In this document: piece by piece, positions 34,298 through 41,868 of the stretch
How the letters are laid out: every line of letters begins with the position of its first letter
Position numbering within the stretch: position 1 is the stretch's first letter
From: Arthrobacter globiformis
Lineage (GTDB): Bacteria > Actinomycetota > Actinomycetes > Actinomycetales > Micrococcaceae
Reading direction: 5' to 3'
DNA length: 59,142 nucleotides
Assembly (NCBI RefSeq): GCF_003261175.1
Contig: NZ_QLNP01000088.1
Coordinates: 1 to 59,142 of the forward strand
Notes under the pieces: model-generated
What the model was told of the DNA's origin: nothing
Database searches by the model: none
What the model saw: only the letters and a program-made list of their open reading frames with translations
Translations under genes and position numbers: made by a program

Positions 34298-35289
34298 TCA
34301 TCGACATCCACGGCCACTACACCACGGAGCCTGCACAGCTGTTCGCCTTCCGTAAGGCCCAGCTCGCCGGGGAGAACGGCACGCTTGCGGCGATCAGCGA
34401 CGACGAGCTTCGCGAAAGCGTTGAGCCGAACCAGCTGCGTGTGCTGCGGGAGCGCGGCGGTGACCTCATGGTCTTCTCCCCGCGGGCTTCGGGCATGGAA
34501 CATCACGTCCCGGATGCCGGGACCGCGAACGGCTGGGCGCAGGCCTCGAACGACCTGGTGCATCGAGTAAGTGAGTTGTACCCGGAGCACTTCGCGCCGA
34601 TGGCCCAGCTGCCACAGACGCCGGAGGGCAACCGTACTGGGGTCATTGCCGAGCTGCGACGCACGGTTACCGAGCTTGGCTTCGTGGGCGCGAACCTCAA
34701 CCCGGATCCTTCAGGGACCTGGGCGGGAAAGCCCCTGACGGACGAGTCCTGGTTTGACCTCTACGAGGTCATCCAGGAACTGGACATCCCCGTCATGATC
34801 CACGTTTCCACGGCATGCAATCCGAACTTCCATACGCTCGGGGCGCACTATCTGAACGCGGACACAAGCGTTTTCATGCAGCTGCTGCAGTCGGACCTCT
34901 TCCAGCGTTTCCCGGGACTGCGTTTCGTGATCCCGCACGGCGGCGGCGCCACCCCGTACCACTGGGGCCGTTACCGGGGCCTGTCAATGCGTAACGGCTG
35001 GCAGGATCCCTCCGAGCTGCTGAAGAACGTCTTCTTCGACACCGCTGTATACCACCAGCCGGGCATCGACCTGCTGACCCGCGTTGTCCCGTCCCGCAAC
35101 ATCCTCTTCGCTTCCGAGATGCTCGGTGCCGTGCGTGGCGCGGACCCGGAGACCGGGGTGGAGTGGGACAACACCCTGGTCTACGTCAAGAGTGCCGGTC
35201 TGTCTGACGAGAATGAACGCCGGATCCTTCTCGAGAACGCCCTTGAGGTCTATCCGGGACTGGCCGCGCGCGTTCCCGCAGCTTCCTGA
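34294..35289 (+). CDS. ligJ: 4-oxalomesaconate hydratase (LigJ family, amidohydrolase superfamily)
   Basis: A 331-residue metal-dependent TIM-barrel enzyme that hydrates 4-oxalomesaconate to 4-carboxy-4-hydroxy-2-oxoadipate. The HxH metal motif is MIIDIHGHY (His6, His8). The segments SVEPNQLRVLRERGGDLMVF, ELGFVGANLNPDPSG and RFVIPHGGGATPYHWGR are as in Sphingobium LigJ from memory of the family. Further metal residues are expected in VMIHVS and IPHGGG. The start is GTG 34294, overlapping the aldolase stop. A strong bidirectional terminator follows at 35311. The ring-cleavage enzymes that normally precede this step are not in the window. Confidence 0.9.
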   Translation: MIIDIHGHYTTEPAQLFAFRKAQLAGENGTLAAISDDELRESVEPNQLRVLRERGGDLMVFSPRASGMEHHVPDAGTANGWAQASNDLVHRVSELYPEHFAPMAQLPQTPEGNRTGVIAELRRTVTELGFVGANLNPDPSGTWAGKPLTDESWFDLYEVIQELDIPVMIHVSTACNPNFHTLGAHYLNADTSVFMQLLQSDLFQRFPGLRFVIPHGGGATPYHWGRYRGLSMRNGWQDPSELLKNVFFDTAVYHQPGIDLLTRVVPSRNILFASEMLGAVRGADPETGVEWDNTLVYVKSAGLSDENERRILLENALEVYPGLAARVPAAS

Positions 35290-35310
35290 GCCGAGAATCC
35301 CGACAATAAC

Positions 35311-35348
35311 GACGGGCCCCTCACCTCCGCGGAGGTGAAGGGCCCGTC
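35311..35348. terminator. Strong bidirectional terminator hairpin
   Basis: A 38-base palindrome with arms GACGGGCCCCTCACCTCCGC and its complement GCGGAGGTGAAGGGCCCGTC, containing one C-A mismatch. It sits 22 bases after the LigJ stop and 33 bases before the end of the convergent ferredoxin reductase gene. The following CTTG is only a weak T-tract, but stem length and position make termination of both operons likely. Confidence 0.85.
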
Positions 35349-35380
35349 CTTGCTGAGTGGCGCACAGGCTGCCGGGTGGA

Positions 35381-36643
35381 TCAGACTGCCGGGGCCGCCA
35401 CGAGGTCCTTGAGCGATATGTTCGTGTCTCCGGCGAGCTCAGCGGGAATGGTGCCGCCGGTGCCGAGGAGTTTACGGACCGCCATGTAGTCACGCGGGGC
35501 ATTGATGGAGTCGATCGCGATCAGACGTCCGGCAGTGTAGTAGAGAACCGAGAACTGCTCCGTGTCCGGCTCGCCACGGACAACGACTTCGTCGTATCCG
35601 GTGGAGAGGCCGGCGATCTGGAGCTTGAGGTCCGCCTGGTCTGACCAGAACCACGGCACGGCGGCCTGGCCCTGCGGGCGTCCCACGAGCGTTGCTGCGG
35701 CGATCTGCGCCTGAGCAATCGCGTTCTGGACCGACTCAATGCGGTGGCGGCCCTCGCCGGTAAGAGGGTGAGGAAGCGTGGCGCAGTCACCAGCGGCCAC
35801 GATGTTCGGGTTGCTCGTGCGTGCCAGCGCGTCCACGACGATTCCGCGATCAATCTCCAGGCCGAGCTTCGCGGCGAGATCGGTATGCGCCGCGAGTCCG
35901 ATGCCCACGAGGACGATGTCGGCTGGCAGCACCGTGCCGTCGGTGATGCGGACGCCGGTCACGGTGTTCTGCGCGTTGCCCTCGATGGCGTCGATGCCGG
36001 TGGACAGGAGCACCTTGGTGCCGCGGCGCTGGTGCGCTGCCAGGTAGAACGCCGAGACCTCCGGGGCCACGGCTCGGCCCAGAAGCCGATCGGCGACGTC
36101 GACCACGGTTACGTCCTTCCCAGCAGCCGTCGCGGCGGCAGCCGCCTCTAGCCCGATGAACCCCCCACCGATGACGACGACATTCGACGCCGCCTCCAAG
36201 CGGCTACGCAGATCATCAGCGTGCGCAATATCGCGCAGCACGCAAACGCCGTCGAGATCGGCGCCGCGAATCGGGAGCCGGCGCGGCGTGCCACCCACGG
36301 CGAGTGCGAGTCGCCCGAAGGGGATCTTCTCTCCCGTGCTGGTGACGGCGGCGCCGCTGCCCGAGCCTGGGGCGTCAAGCTCGATGTTCTCGATGTGGGT
36401 GGAGAGGCGTAATTCGATCCGCTTCTCGGTGTACCAGTCCAGTGAGCGGAAGCCGAGGGACTCGACCGTTGTCTTGCCAGCCAAGTAGGCCTTGGAGAGT
36501 GGCGGGCGCTGATACGGGGCGATGTCTTCGTTGCCGACCAGGATGATGGGATCGATGTCACCGAATTCGCGCAACGACGTTGCAATCTGCAAGCCGGCCT
36601 GGCTGGCGCCGACGATGAGGGTTCCGGAAGCGGAGATGGTCAT
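35381..36643 (-). CDS. FAD-dependent ferredoxin reductase (putidaredoxin/rhodocoxin reductase type)
   Basis: A 420-residue flavoprotein that transfers electrons from NAD(P)H to a [2Fe-2S] ferredoxin. The FAD-binding motif is VGASQAG at residues 11-17, the NAD-binding motif is VVVIGGGFIGLEAAAAA, and the second FAD motif is NIVAAGDCATLPHP. The C-terminal reductase domain begins near WFWSDQADLKLQIAGLS. It is the missing third component of the system whose ferredoxin and oxygenase are at 26547-28238; it is transcribed separately but from a promoter with the same operator (site C). AGGAGG precedes the ATG. Confidence 0.92.
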   Translation of the reverse strand: MTISASGTLIVGASQAGLQIATSLREFGDIDPIILVGNEDIAPYQRPPLSKAYLAGKTTVESLGFRSLDWYTEKRIELRLSTHIENIELDAPGSGSGAAVTSTGEKIPFGRLALAVGGTPRRLPIRGADLDGVCVLRDIAHADDLRSRLEAASNVVVIGGGFIGLEAAAAATAAGKDVTVVDVADRLLGRAVAPEVSAFYLAAHQRRGTKVLLSTGIDAIEGNAQNTVTGVRITDGTVLPADIVLVGIGLAAHTDLAAKLGLEIDRGIVVDALARTSNPNIVAAGDCATLPHPLTGEGRHRIESVQNAIAQAQIAAATLVGRPQGQAAVPWFWSDQADLKLQIAGLSTGYDEVVVRGEPDTEQFSVLYYTAGRLIAIDSINAPRDYMAVRKLLGTGGTIPAELAGDTNISLKDLVAAPAV

Positions 36644-36654
36644 TTAGTCCTCCT

Positions 36655-36670
36655 TGGTTAGTCCATTATA
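36655..36670 (-). promoter_or_regulatory. Promoter -10 and GntR-type operator (site C) of the ferredoxin reductase gene
   Basis: On the minus strand a perfect -10 TATAAT (36670-36665) ends on the first base of TGGACTAACCA (36665-36655), the reverse complement of TGGTTAGTCCA. AAGGAGG and the ATG at 36643 follow within 12 bases. The geometry is identical to site A. No good -35 is visible, which suggests a weak or activator-free promoter relying on its consensus -10. Confidence 0.75.
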
Positions 36671-37238
36671 CCTTACCGGCGCTGGGTCCCCTTGGCGAGA
36701 GTCGAGTGCATCGAGGTGCAGACTTTTGGGAACGTTAGGGGGTGGCCAGTGCCTGAATTTATGGCTGCGGCCAGGTGTTCGTATGAGAATGCAGATTGAG
36801 AAGTTCTGAGGGCTCGCACTCGCGCGACCCTTGCTTGCGGCGAGTTCGTGGAATTGGGCCAGACGCGACGGGCTACACGGCACTTACGATCTTCGGAAAA
36901 AGAACGTCCACTTGGTGGTCTTCTCAAGAGCACGGGGGGCACGTGGCCTATACCGGTTTGAGCTGGTTAGCCTCCGGCGCCGTTGGCCCGCCGATCTCGA
37001 ACACGGTTCCACAATGGGCGCACGACGCGGCCCGCTGGAAGATATCGGGGGATGCGTAGACGTGCCGGCCGAGGCCACGGCACCGACATAGACCCGCCTG
37101 GGGGCGATCTTCCCCGCCCCGACTCGCAGCACTCATCAACAGCGCCTATCGCGCCTGGGCCCCCTGGTAATACCCGGTGCGGTGACTTTCCCTGCTCACC
37201 GTTAGGATTCCAGGGAAGATTCTTTGTCCGGCGCCGCC
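36671..37238. other. Gene-free gap between ferredoxin reductase promoter and GntR gene
   Basis: No credible gene was found. A short minus-strand frame around 36948-37139 contains a CAHCGTVFEIGG segment that looks vaguely like a zinc-ribbon end, but it has no convincing start or extent. No terminator with a T-run is visible after the GntR gene stop at 37239. Confidence 0.4.
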
Positions 37239-37958
37239 TTAGGGGGTGGGTGTGCGAACGCGCTCGGCAGTCCGGCTGAGGTGCTCAGTCATGACCGTCC
37301 GTGCCGCTTCCACGTCGCGAGCTTCGATGGCCTCGGCAAGCCTGCGGTGCTCTGCAACGCCCTGCTGGCCCATGGGCGCGGAAATGTGCGATTCCTCGAG
37401 CGACATTCGCATGGGACCGTTGAAGCTCTGCATCAGCATCTCGATCGCTGGGTTATGGGTGCACTGTGCGATCCGGGTATGGAACGCCGCGGAGTGCTCC
37501 ACATTGTACTGACCCGCCTTAACAGCCTGCTCGGCCTCCTCGACCATCGCAAAAAGAGCCCCGATGTCCTCCTCCGTAGCTCGCTCAACCGCCAGGGGCA
37601 GGGTACCGAGCTCGACGATGAAGCGCGCTTCGGTGACGTTGTGCGCCGTGACAGGCGCGAGCGAAATGAGGTCGGCCAGGCCCACGCCGAGTCGCTCGGC
37701 AGTAGGGCTGGTGAGGAAGGCGCCGCCATGAGAGCCGACGCGGATGGTGAGGAGCCCGTTAGTCTCAAGCACCCGTAATGCCTCGCGGACAGTCACACGA
37801 CTGACGTTAAAACGCTGGCACAACTCGCGTTCACTGGGCAGCCGATCGCCCGGCTGCAACTTACCCCCACGAATGAGAACTTTGATCTGGTCGACTATGA
37901 CCTGGGAAGCCCGGTCAACGCTGACGGGGAGGAACATGTCCGAGGTGTTGGTGGCCAT
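37239..37958 (-). CDS. GntR-family transcriptional regulator, FCD (FadR) subfamily
   Basis: A 239-residue repressor. The N-terminal winged HTH (about residues 20-80) has GGKLQPGDRLPSERELCQRF, NVSRVTVREALRVLETNGLL and a wing in RVGSHGGAFL. The C-terminal FCD ligand domain has EARFIVELGTLPLAVERATE and HSAAFHTRIAQCTHNPAIEM, including the His residues that usually bind a metal and a carboxylate ligand. I prefer ATG 37958 (AGGGGAAC upstream) to an earlier in-frame start at 37979. The operator type TGGT-N3-ACCA found at three nearby promoters matches this subfamily, so this protein is the likely regulator of region IV. The ligand is probably an aromatic or pathway acid. Confidence 0.9.
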   Translation of the reverse strand: MATNTSDMFLPVSVDRASQVIVDQIKVLIRGGKLQPGDRLPSERELCQRFNVSRVTVREALRVLETNGLLTIRVGSHGGAFLTSPTAERLGVGLADLISLAPVTAHNVTEARFIVELGTLPLAVERATEEDIGALFAMVEEAEQAVKAGQYNVEHSAAFHTRIAQCTHNPAIEMLMQSFNGPMRMSLEESHISAPMGQQGVAEHRRLAEAIEARDVEAARTVMTEHLSRTAERVRTPTP

Positions 37959-38059
37959 TGTTCCCCTGTCGACCGTCAATCAGACGGCTTGGCGTTTGGC
38001 GATGCGATCAGAACAAAAAACTCGGTCTCCCGAGTTAACGACGAGATAAAAAGCTTTGG

Positions 38060-38071
38060 TGTAATGATACA
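38060..38071. promoter_or_regulatory. Inverted repeat TGTA-N4-TACA-type site upstream of the GntR gene
   Basis: TGTAATGATACA (arms TGTA/TACA) lies about 100 bases upstream of the regulator start in AT-rich sequence with TATCAT on the minus strand as a possible -10. It differs from the TGGTTAGWCCA operator, so autoregulation through it is uncertain. The rest of 37980-38521 shows no gene. Confidence 0.35.
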
Positions 38072-38521
38072 ACATTGGAATAATGGACAGACTCTTCTCG
38101 CACCAGCAGTCTTCCACCTCGCGCCGAGACTTATCAATCGGACGGACACCAGGGCGCGTCCAATCCGCTTCCTTCCTTACCGCTGGCCGGTGCGGTTAGT
38201 GATCCCCGCACTGTGGTGCTCTACACAATCCTTCAATGCAACCAATTCGCCAAGCACCACTAAGCAACGCACAGAATTGTCCGCCACCCGTGTCATATCC
38301 TTGGTGTTTAACCCCAGGACCGATGGGCGCGTCTAACAGATGCTGGCTGCTTTCCCTCACCGATGCAGTTCGATCGCGGTGCAATGGCGATTCGACCACA
38401 AGGCTGGCCGCTTCTCTGTTCAGCTTCCGGTTGGACTACGCCCACCCTGACATCACTCTTGACCTGCTCCACTAGAGGCCATAGAACTTAGGCTGACAGC
38501 TCGACGAGTTTAGAGGCATCA

Positions 38522-39087
38522 GTGGCTGGACAGCGAATCGGCTACGTGCGGGTGAGCACCCTCGACCAGAACGAGAAACACCAGCTCGAAGGCCAGGTTC
38601 TGGATCGGGTCTTCACGGACAAAGCCTCGGGCAGGGACACGTCCAGACCGGAGCTAACGGAGCTGCTGCGGTTCGCCCGTCACGGGGACACAGTCGTCGC
38701 GCACACCATGGACCGGCCCGCCCGCAACCTCGATGGCCTACGCGCCCTCGTCCAAGGCCTCACCCGCAAATGAGTGCGGGTGGAGTTCCTCAAGGAGAAT
38801 CTGGTGTTCACCGGCGAGGACTCCCCCATGGCCAACCTCATGCTCTCCGTCATGGGGCCTTTGCCGAATTCGAATGCTCCCTGATCCGGGAGCGGCAGCG
38901 GGAAGGCATCGCCCTGGCCAAGCAGCGCGGCCCCTACAAGGGACGGAAAAAGACGCTCACCCCGGAACGGGCGGCCGAGCTGGTGCAGCGGGCAGCAAAT
39001 GGAATTCCCAAATCCGTCCTCGCGACCGACTACGGCATCAGCCGGGAGACGGTGTACCAGTACCTGCGCCAGGCCAATCTTCCCTAA
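38522..39087 (+). pseudogene. Decayed serine resolvase/invertase (copy 2, nearly full length)
   Basis: GTG 38522 begins VAGQRIGYVRVSTLDQNEK, the N terminus of a Tn3-type resolvase with catalytic Ser in VRVST. An in-frame TGA at 38771-38773 replaces the expected Gly codon after GLTRK. A one-base deletion in the G-run near 38856 then shifts the frame, after which AFAEFECSLIRERQREGIAL and the C-terminal HTH (PKSVLATDYGISRETVYQYL) run to 39087. About 190 residues would be restored, normal for the family. The upstream 45 bases resemble those before copy 1 at 10124, perhaps a res-type site. No cognate transposase is seen. 39088-39326 holds no gene. Confidence 0.85.
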
Positions 39088-39326
39088 AGCCCTCCCCTGC
39101 CAACCCGGCCAGCCACTAGCACATAGCTGGGAGGCGCAGGTTTACGGAATCACGATTATCGGCGTTCAATCAACGGGAGTAGAAGTACCTGCAAGAACTC
39201 CCGTCCAGTGCAGAGTCTTCGCGCATAGATCGCGGCCGCAGAGTTGAGGTGGATGAGAGCCGATATTATGACAAGCTGCACACTGCGTATCTCATGAGAT
39301 GAGTCATTCAGACGCACTCCCGCGAA

Positions 39327-40730
39327 TTAGAGGAGCTCAGAGCCGTAAAGGGCTGCGCCGGTTGACTTGTGTCTGTTTCTGACGTCTCCGGCCCATTCAA
39401 CATCTTCTGACGGATCCAGGAAGGTACGTTTAGGACGGGGCCAGTCGGGTAGTTCGCCTGTGAGTGCCCATGCTGCCTGCCGCGCGGCTCCCAGGGCTGC
39501 GTATTCGCGAGGTTCGGGCCAGCCAACCTGCCGGCCCGTCAGATCAGAAACCGCCTGTCTTAGCGCCATGGAGCGTGACCCCCCACCGATGAGGGTGACA
39601 CGCTGAACGCTAAGGCCGGCCCGGGCCAGGTCATCAATGGCATCAGCGATAGCGCAGGCAAGACCGAGCACGGCGGCGCGGGCTAGGTTCTCTGGGGTCA
39701 TGGATTGGCGGGTGAGCCCGACCAGGGCACCTCGCGAGGCCGGAAACAATGGAGTTCGTTCGCCATCCAGGTAGGGCAAAAAGCACAGTCCCTGGGCATC
39801 TGGGGGGGCCCCGGCGGCGAGCATGTCCAGTTCGTCAAGGCTTAGACGGAGCATTCTGGCGGTGGAGTTAAGTGTCCGCGCTCCGTTTAGGGTCGCGACA
39901 ATGGGCAATTGGGCGCCGGCAGCGTCCGCCATGTCTGCGACGTGCCCGGCAGGGTCGGTAACGTGCATGGTGTCGGACATGGACACGGTCATGCTTGTGC
40001 CAATAGACACCACCGCTTCACCTGGCTCCGCGCCAAGACCGAACACGGCCGCTGCATTGTCCCCACAGCCGGCACCAACGACCACCCCGGACCTGGTGAT
40101 GCCCGCACGCTCGCCGGGTTCCAGAACGCGCGGCACTTCCGGCGCCCTCCCGAAGGCGAATTCCATGATGTCTTCGCGGTAGCCAGCGCCGGTTGAGGTC
40201 CAGTATCCGGTTCCCGAGGCATCGGAACGGTCCGTAGTCGGCTCGGCTTTTGCCCCCAGCAGCTGCCAGGTCAGCCAGTCGTGGGGAATCATGACCTTCC
40301 GGAGCCGGCCGGCGGTCTCCGGATGAGCGCGGGCGAGCCAGCGCAGCTTTGACACCGGGTGAGCCGCGGTGGGGACCAGGCCCAGCTCTCTGACCCATCG
40401 TTCCTGGCCGTATTCGTGCCGGAGGTCGAGTGCGGATTGGGTGGCTCGGTGGTCGTTCCACAGGATCGCGTCGTACACGGGCTCATTGTCTTTGTTCAGC
40501 AGAATCGTCGAATGCTGCTGAGCGGTAATGGACACGGCTTTGACGCCGCGCAGGGACGCCGCGCCGACGCCCGTGAAGGCGTCCCACCAGTGGCGGGGGT
40601 CGAGGGCGGTTCCATCGGGATGCGGCAGAGCCGTGGATCTGCGCACTTCCCCCGTCGTCACATCGACGGTGATGTACTTGCAGCTTTGCGTCGAGGAGTC
40701 GACGCCGGCCACGAGGATTGGTCTCGCCAT
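39327..40730 (-). CDS. FGGY-family carbohydrate kinase (xylulokinase-like)
   Basis: A 467-residue sugar kinase. The N-terminal phosphate-binding segment is VAGVDSSTQSCK, the substrate region has ITAQQHSTILLNKDNEPVYD and AILWNDHRATQ, and the C-terminal ATP domain has GCGDNAAAVFGLG, SIGTSMTVSMS and LIGGGSRSMALRQAVSDLTG. These are closest to xylulokinases. I start it at ATG 40730, one base after the SorC gene stop; a TTG four codons earlier would overlap. It is cotranscribed with the SorC regulator and faces away from the ABC/dihydroxyacetone-kinase-type operon. It may phosphorylate a ketose derived from the imported polyol. Confidence 0.88.
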   Translation of the reverse strand: MARPILVAGVDSSTQSCKYITVDVTTGEVRRSTALPHPDGTALDPRHWWDAFTGVGAASLRGVKAVSITAQQHSTILLNKDNEPVYDAILWNDHRATQSALDLRHEYGQERWVRELGLVPTAAHPVSKLRWLARAHPETAGRLRKVMIPHDWLTWQLLGAKAEPTTDRSDASGTGYWTSTGAGYREDIMEFAFGRAPEVPRVLEPGERAGITRSGVVVGAGCGDNAAAVFGLGAEPGEAVVSIGTSMTVSMSDTMHVTDPAGHVADMADAAGAQLPIVATLNGARTLNSTARMLRLSLDELDMLAAGAPPDAQGLCFLPYLDGERTPLFPASRGALVGLTRQSMTPENLARAAVLGLACAIADAIDDLARAGLSVQRVTLIGGGSRSMALRQAVSDLTGRQVGWPEPREYAALGAARQAAWALTGELPDWPRPKRTFLDPSEDVEWAGDVRNRHKSTGAALYGSELL

Positions 40731-40731
40731 C

Positions 40732-41673
40732 TCAGCCGCCAAGGAGTCGTTCAGCAGTGGCGCTGTCGGTCACCAAACCGTGAAGGAGCCCGGAAGCCAA
40801 CACCGCGCGGATCGCACGGGTCTTCGTGGCGCCGCCGGCGGCCGCAAGGACGGTAGGTATGGCACGCCATTGCTGCTCGGAGATCGCGATGCACCGGTCA
40901 TCAATGTCGTGGATGACGTCACCCGTATCGGTAATCAGTGTTGCACCGAATTCTGCGACAACCCCTCTGGCCAGCAATTTTTCGCGGTCGGCAGGATCCA
41001 GTGCACGGTTCTTCATCATCTGGGAGTTTTCCGGCTTCCACGAACCGATCGCCCCGACCGCGATGGTGACGCGCGGGAACTGTTCAAATGTCTGGCTCGT
41101 GTCCGGCTGTCGGCGCACTCCCAAGGCGGTCTGGGCATCGCTCATCACCAGGGGTGAATAGATGGTCCAGGGCCGGACTCCTGCAATGGTGCTGATGCGG
41201 CGCATGATTTCGAGCCCAGTCTCCTGGATGGGACCTGCGACTCCTGCGAGCTGCACAACGTCGCATTTCGGCAAGCTGGACAGTGAACGCGCCATAGCGC
41301 TGAGGGTGCGCCCGGAGGTGAGACCGAGAACGTCGTTGTCGGTGAGGATTTCGCTCAACAAATCCCCGGCAGTGGCGCCCAGCTTCGCCTGGAGGACGTC
41401 ATCCGCTTCCGAGGGTACGTCGACCACTATCGAATGCTGCAGAGCGAAACGCTCTTTCAACTGAACGGAGAGGTCCAACCGCACACCTGATGGACTCTGG
41501 ATGTCGATGCGAACAATCCCTGAACTCATCGCTTCATCCAGCAGCCTGCCGACTTTGAAACGGCTCAGGCCAGTTTCGTTGGCTATTTCGACGCGGGTCT
41601 TGTTCTGCAGGTAGTGCTGCGTCGCTATATAGGCGATCTGCACTTGCCTGCCCGGGCCTGGGGCCTGTGCCAT
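40732..41673 (-). CDS. SorC/DeoR-type sugar-binding transcriptional regulator
   Basis: A 313-residue regulator. The N-terminal HTH is in QIAYIATQHYLQNKTRVEIA and ETGLSRFKVGRLLDEAMSSG. The C-terminal part is the sugar-phosphate-binding SorC domain, with DNDVLGLTSGRTLSAMARSL and GVVAEFGATLITDTGD. The start at ATG 41673 has AGGAGGA about seven bases upstream; the frame is open ten codons further but lacks a site. It diverges from the importer operon across a 195-bp gap containing two copies of GCTCWTSTGAGCA, the likely operators. The inducer is probably a phosphorylated tetrose, tetrulose or pentulose. Confidence 0.9.
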   Translation of the reverse strand: MAQAPGPGRQVQIAYIATQHYLQNKTRVEIANETGLSRFKVGRLLDEAMSSGIVRIDIQSPSGVRLDLSVQLKERFALQHSIVVDVPSEADDVLQAKLGATAGDLLSEILTDNDVLGLTSGRTLSAMARSLSSLPKCDVVQLAGVAGPIQETGLEIMRRISTIAGVRPWTIYSPLVMSDAQTALGVRRQPDTSQTFEQFPRVTIAVGAIGSWKPENSQMMKNRALDPADREKLLARGVVAEFGATLITDTGDVIHDIDDRCIAISEQQWRAIPTVLAAAGGATKTRAIRAVLASGLLHGLVTDSATAERLLGG

Positions 41674-41727
41674 GAACATCTCCTCCTGGATCGATTTGAG
41701 CACAGTTTCCCCTCAAATGTTAGGGAC

Positions 41728-41777
41728 GCTCTTCTGAGCAGACCTATTACTTTTTTACGGGACCGCTCATGTGAGCA
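41728..41777. promoter_or_regulatory. Two 13-bp repeats GCTC-N4-GAGCA in the SorC/importer divergent promoter
   Basis: GCTCTTCTGAGCA (41728-41740) and GCTCATGTGAGCA (41765-41777) are imperfect palindromes in the same orientation, 37 bases apart start to start. They lie 55 and 92 bases upstream of the SorC and importer starts respectively. Paired sites of this form fit a tetrameric SorC-family regulator. Confidence 0.55.
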
Positions 41778-41868
41778 CGTTGTATTCACTTCTGCGCAAG
41801 TTCATCGTAGAGTGATTACGCCCACTCCCCCGTGGCGATGAGACGGCAAGCAAAGGAGCTCGATACAG

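Noticed and set aside
36948-37139. Minus-strand frame with a CAHCGTVFEIGG zinc-ribbon-like segment
   Set aside because: Only one CxxC pair, no ribosome site and no family match; it looks like chance or a degraded fragment.
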